This document shows positions 62,201 through 64,000 of a stretch of 64,000 nt of DNA, piece after piece; within the stretch, counting starts at the first letter, position 1, and each line of letters opens with the position of its first letter. A program made the position numbers and the translations under genes. Under the pieces are notes generated by a model that worked only from the letters and a program-made list of their open reading frames with translations, searched no databases and was not told where the DNA came from. Origin of the DNA: an uncultured bacterium (GTDB taxonomy: Bacteria; Desulfobacterota; BSN033; UBA1163); contig CALLAL010000007.1 of the NCBI GenBank assembly GCA_938002255.1, forward strand, positions 16,751 to 80,750, written 5' to 3'.

Positions 62201-64000
62201 CTCTTATTTTGTAAGATGTCTTATTAAAAGATAGGGCCAGATCAACAAGGTTGGGAAGGTTTATATGAGTAGGTTTCCCTACCCTTGTTTCATCGGATTG
62301 AGCATAACTTAAAACATAGGTTCCTAATCGAAGTGGAGGAATGAAGATAGGGATTTCCAGTGTCTTGGTTTCTCCTACGGCAAGGGTAAAGGGCTCACTT
62401 CCTGAATAGACAATGATGCCATCCGGATCTTTGAGATTTAGGTCAACGGTACCAGAATACACGCCTATCTTCCCTGTATTTTGAACAATCATAGGAATTA
62501 AATTGATTCCAGAATTTAAACTTGGGGGGATATTGGGAGAGACGGATATCTGGGTTTGAGGAAGTTCAAATGATGTCCTCGCTGTTCGGATATCCCATGG
62601 TATATTACTCAAAGGAACCTCTACGTGGACAGCATAAGTACCAACAGGTAAGTCTGAGGGTAATTGATAACTGGTTGAGACAATTCCGTTCCCTGATGGC
62701 GGGAGAAGGGTGGTTTTCGACTCTTCGAAAATCTTAATGTTTTTAGGACTGTAAATAGTCACCTTTATATTTGGAGACCAGGTAAATGGAATTTGATTGT
62801 GAAGAGAAGAGTGAACGATGATGGTTTCACCTTTCGCATATTGTTTTTTATCTGTTCGAACAGACACAGTAGCTGATCGAAGAAAAACGCGATACCATTT
62901 TGTTAGCGTCCCTATCTTCCTGCCTTCTTCATAAAATGAAACCTGTTCCCCATCCCATCTCTGTCCCCAATGATAATAATACCCAACGGCCATTCTCGAG
63001 TAAGTCATATTGCCGATCCCTTGAGGAGGAATAATGATTTCTTGATTTTGCTTGCCATATGTCACTGTAATTGTTCTTTCTTTATTCGAGCGATTGAATG
63101 CTAAGATGGTAAAATTGACGGTGTCTCCCGATACATATTGTTCCGAATCGGATATAATAGAAAAATCCAATTGGCGGATTTGATTATAAAGTTTAGGGGG
63201 GTTACTCACCAAAAACCGCCCTGAATCAGTCTCCGTCTGGGGTTGAATCATCCTCCCTTCCGCATCCAAGAGAATGTAATCAATATGATAAATCCCTAAA
63301 GCCGAAGTGGGGGAAGCAGTATACGTAACTGGGAAAGTAACAGATTCATTTGGCTGAATGGGTAAGCTTATAGCCTGCTCTGAAATCAGTGTTGATCTGC
63401 TGGGATTATAGATTATAAATTTGACGGAGGCTGCCTGATAGGATGTAATATTTTTTATTTCAACCTCAACTGTCACCGTTCCACCTGGTCTTACCTCGGA
63501 AAGTCCTGCAGGCCTTTTAGCCCAGATGATCATATCCCTAACAAGAGCAATTTCCTCCGAAGAAGCCTGATTCTGTTTTAAGGCAAAATCGGAATACATA
63601 GAAGTTAAAATGACCCGCCCCTGACCATATTCATACATGAGTAAGGCAGGCTGGCCATTCGCTGTTCTTCGTAAAATCACCTGGGCGTTTGAAGGATAAG
63701 TAACAAAGTATCCATCAAGATGAACCGAGGGAGTATTTAAAGCTTGACTTGCTAATATTGGATGCCATGTTTCAATGAAAGCGGCATGGAAGAAACAACT
63801 CACATCTTCTAACCATCCATATCCTCCAATTTGATTATAAGAACCATCTGGCTCCTGAGGCACTGGAAGAACTGAAAATTCATATCCGTGCTGTTGGGAA
63901 AAGACGATCAGCGTCCCTCCCTGCTTCACATATTCCTCCAACGAAGCCTTAAAGAATTCCGATTTCTCCATCCCATAAAGTCCCCCTGAAGGAATGATAA
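56214..64000 (-). CDS. Giant multidomain extracellular protein, C-terminal part
   Basis: At least 2,594 residues; the frame is open through the window edge. Its first visible residues (PSGGLYGMEKSEFFKASLEEYVKQGGTLIVF, here quoted in parts as PSGGLYGMEK and KQGGTLIVFSQQ) resemble a glutamine-amidotransferase-like domain. Then follow many CARDB/MG2-like beta modules, marked by eight DK-x-x-Y-x-x-G-E-type motifs such as DKSVYKPGE and DKQVYSPGE. A choice-of-anchor (ASH) module lies at about 58.25-57.93 kb, InlB/Flg_new-like repeats at 57.93-57.48 kb, three PKD domains at 57.47-56.57 kb (each with AGPDQ or AGADK) and a final Ig-like domain. No C-terminal anchor is visible. It is probably secreted or surface-exposed, with adhesion, matrix or sensing roles; its true start lies beyond the window. 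Confidence 0.85.
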   Translation of the reverse strand, partial: IIPSGGLYGMEKSEFFKASLEEYVKQGGTLIVFSQQHGYEFSVLPVPQEPDGSYNQIGGYGWLEDVSCFFHAAFIETWHPILASQALNTPSVHLDGYFVTYPSNAQVILRRTANGQPALLMYEYGQGRVILTSMYSDFALKQNQASSEEIALVRDMIIWAKRPAGLSEVRPGGTVTVEVEIKNITSYQAASVKFIIYNPSRSTLISEQAISLPIQPNESVTFPVTYTASPTSALGIYHIDYILLDAEGRMIQPQTETDSGRFLVSNPPKLYNQIRQLDFSIISDSEQYVSGDTVNFTILAFNRSNKERTITVTYGKQNQEIIIPPQGIGNMTYSRMAVGYYYHWGQRWDGEQVSFYEEGRKIGTLTKWYRVFLRSATVSVRTDKKQYAKGETIIVHSSLHNQIPFTWSPNIKVTIYSPKNIKIFEESKTTLLPPSGNGIVSTSYQLPSDLPVGTYAVHVEVPLSNIPWDIRTARTSFELPQTQISVSPNIPPSLNSGINLIPMIVQNTGKIGVYSGTVDLNLKDPDGIIVYSGSEPFTLAVGETKTLEIPIFIPPLRLGTYVLSYAQSDETRVGKPTHINLPNLVDLALSFNKTSYKIRETANLSVKVINRGKFNCENIFVTPYSQSADYEETMMLSLRANSSPIQIDFLIPIHETISAGSHRVEVTVSFPSGSTYQAIAYFSLPPSSLKIGYLGPSVLTLGETFFFNITNTGGKDTEINYVATLAGNSVKVFHNSADDSLQVNESKDYRVQIPSQVTEGNYILMVECLDKKTNRKVIFQENLIISGLNAKLTVRTDKDIYLSTENVVVLSQMVNQSYPIENGRLHLEIINRCSSGVPVSYHFLIWNGASWVERTTLHYSNVFESRLIDLSSILPDPSGEYKMRIKHVGEENAEIDYIGLVVDGVFYGPSSAFNLDTNMDILDSISEGDNWPAQVLNNEVEVQWTGIPASTQIFLLMRAQEGERGYSPCEARTYWQVVVPITQETGTILNLSHPVPPLYESGQFYLLGRLFAMNGQILDAAESRFNLVDGTLVLRFHTDKSVYKPGELIHIRGDVGNLTLIEANNVSVLFYDDDGGIPFQSTFNIPANGSQPFQFTIPAGPKGVYKLRGHIIQNGIWLDSVFEKYEVDTPTLNVAIDAPSIAGNDPFNVHVSLTNHSKFPMAIQLSITGGSLSDYQNFFIAPDETRLIQYTQSISSDTLYRIDLSGDFIDTLIHPVVYGLKTSLQFGNANSQWGVFPEGSVSVPVTITNTGPLEATAEIIYQLNPGELRETRIYHLVSGASITDYLYVNLTEGDYKITALTQKPDAFAEADISVKKENQLDMVVSLDPPSDGLLPASIELMNLGSNEINGSLMVSVVGESGQIIWNGEEILSPLGAQTSQVKRFHLNPSSFDPGHYTLYMQVLNNSNQLLVSKNQSISIQGPAFQITQLPPYQTFYPGEEGIFTFHVKNIGGQAGEFDLRFKAYDLVDSTQRGWLKPGEEITLAYYFTFPEDLGGEDYFAEYELRNLSYKDMEVTKGQIKYHLAGIAIVVQAGLDKPYYSENETLHLTLDIQTTSPNPHNLFARVHYGSYESQQTFILNGRQVLIFEVPLSEITGEKLFYGIYHESGRSIHLNSVYVHKAGDIITITMDKQVYSPGETVTVNVFGNVSGRMTLSGPGGYTETFDFSNHAFKSFALPLVLTAGTYFVNAELMTHQSELIYRTYPFDVAGIQAKVLECQNDKSSYAPNDIITTTLTISSNTTMPALLKAWIVDPTGEHFIAGEHIINLSSTENVLVHFQSVAMTTRAGIHRFVFGIYGPEDLLLCSGSEAFDVGGAILLGISTNKKDYPTPEEPVIITVNLYGAGEGELHLELDGTLIKTEMVSFQGMTSSIYELQNILPGHHTLKVTLTPFTTHPNIERLESTQEVRFTYALSSISKPQIFVSPFYLDFGRVNLERTVTQTLLISSSGNTDLLIGTIRLSESLQGEFSIQNDNCSGRTIIPSGSCTLDIIFSPTSLGLKSGSLTIPSNAIDTPTSYLSIGGTAITTLTVATNPENSGRVTGTGIDCPGDCLEYFSTPEVSLELTAVPGEGYQFVNWTGDILSIENPVIIQMENNRHVTANFKIKTYFIVATAGIGGIITPSGMMTVNHGDTQTFTITPHSGYHIADVKVDGQSIGPLNAFTFDSILSNHTIEAIFATYNIPPIADAGPDQHIITGQVVKLDGSDSFDPEGAMITFLWRLIEVPPGSYLNQASLSDMTSAMPEFTPDVSGTYRLQLIVNDGALNSFPDEVLIHASLPNVPPNANAGPDQYVFVGNTAHLDGSKSWDPDNGPSPLSYLWSFVEKPTQSLLTDQNIANKSSAHASFIPDITGLYELQLTVSDGEYASEDTVNIIATLPNIPPHAHAGADKTIYLGETVHLDGSGSDDPDQGPQPLTYLWTFVTIPTGSALGNRDIIRADTVYPSFTPDIAGTYVLQLMVYDGKDAGFDNVAVIVLLDDTPPTLALKANLTTLWPPNHQMVKITIQANASDNTGCPVVLSAKVASNEPQNGLGDGDTSPDWTEPIIDQINGIITLLLRAERSGKGSGRTYTITIIATDLSGNSSQADVEIKVPRNRGGK

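Noticed and set aside
1..64000. CRISPR arrays
   Set aside because: I found no regularly spaced direct repeats of 24-40 nt; the only long repeats are the three MITEs.

Overview
The window (about 46% GC by eye) looks like a chromosome segment of an anaerobic or microaerophilic Gram-negative bacterium, most likely a Desulfobacterota (deltaproteobacterial, syntroph or sulfate-reducer type) lineage. The reasons are CoA-based organic-acid catabolism, a tungstate uptake operon, ferredoxin-dependent indolepyruvate oxidoreductase with an FrhB-type partner, an LPS-kinase-like protein, outer-membrane lipoproteins and a sigma-54 promoter. The assignment is inferred from gene content only.

Layout. 0-3.4 kb: start of a membrane sensor gene, an acyl-CoA carboxylase carboxyltransferase, greA and an Slp-type lipoprotein. 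3.4-7.3 kb: a tungstate/molybdate-type ABC operon (ATPase, permease, binding protein) led by a one-component regulator, with a promoter and helically phased AATTAC repeats. 7.4-16.9 kb: housekeeping and stress genes (Fe/Mn-SOD, Hsp20, U32-like protein plus B12-radical SAM pair, CcdA, thiamine-binding MTH1187 protein, MBL hydrolase, hpt, TPR/periplasmic-binding fusion, endonuclease V). 17-23.8 kb: aminotransferase, SAM hydrolase-mtnA, gatB, LPS-kinase-like protein, alpha/beta hydrolase, tRNA-Arg(CCG). 24-42.3 kb: two branched-chain-type (Liv) ABC transporter clusters facing each other, each carrying AMP-forming acyl-CoA ligases, with a thiolase/DUF35 pair and a 3-hydroxyacyl-CoA dehydrogenase. 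Together they suggest uptake, CoA activation and beta-oxidation of organic acids. 42.4-45.3 kb: MEMO-like protein and argS. 45.6-51.2 kb: a four-gene, fully overlapping operon (IolB-like isomerase, UxaE-family epimerase, large transaldolase-like protein, xylose-isomerase-like TIM barrel) that looks like an uncharacterised sugar-acid route. 51.3-52.5 kb: a sigma-54 promoter, a degenerate kinase-like protein and a structured-RNA candidate. 52.5-56.1 kb: iorB, iorA and an FrhB-like gene. 56.2-64 kb: the C-terminal part of a giant multidomain extracellular protein that runs off the window.

Most unusual content. Three copies of an approximately 225-bp element (2553-2777 inverted, 23886-24111, 45383-45606) each have GTAA...TTAC inverted-repeat ends and a perfect 8-bp target duplication, which fits a non-autonomous IS66-type MITE. 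All three lie exactly 11 nt from the -35-like hexamer of the next gene. Their interior shares two sequence blocks with a diverged single locus at 52347-52500. Loop and downstream bases in these blocks change in a compensatory way, which points to a conserved pseudoknotted RNA. The RNA family and the sugar-acid operon are the best candidates for undescribed biology here.
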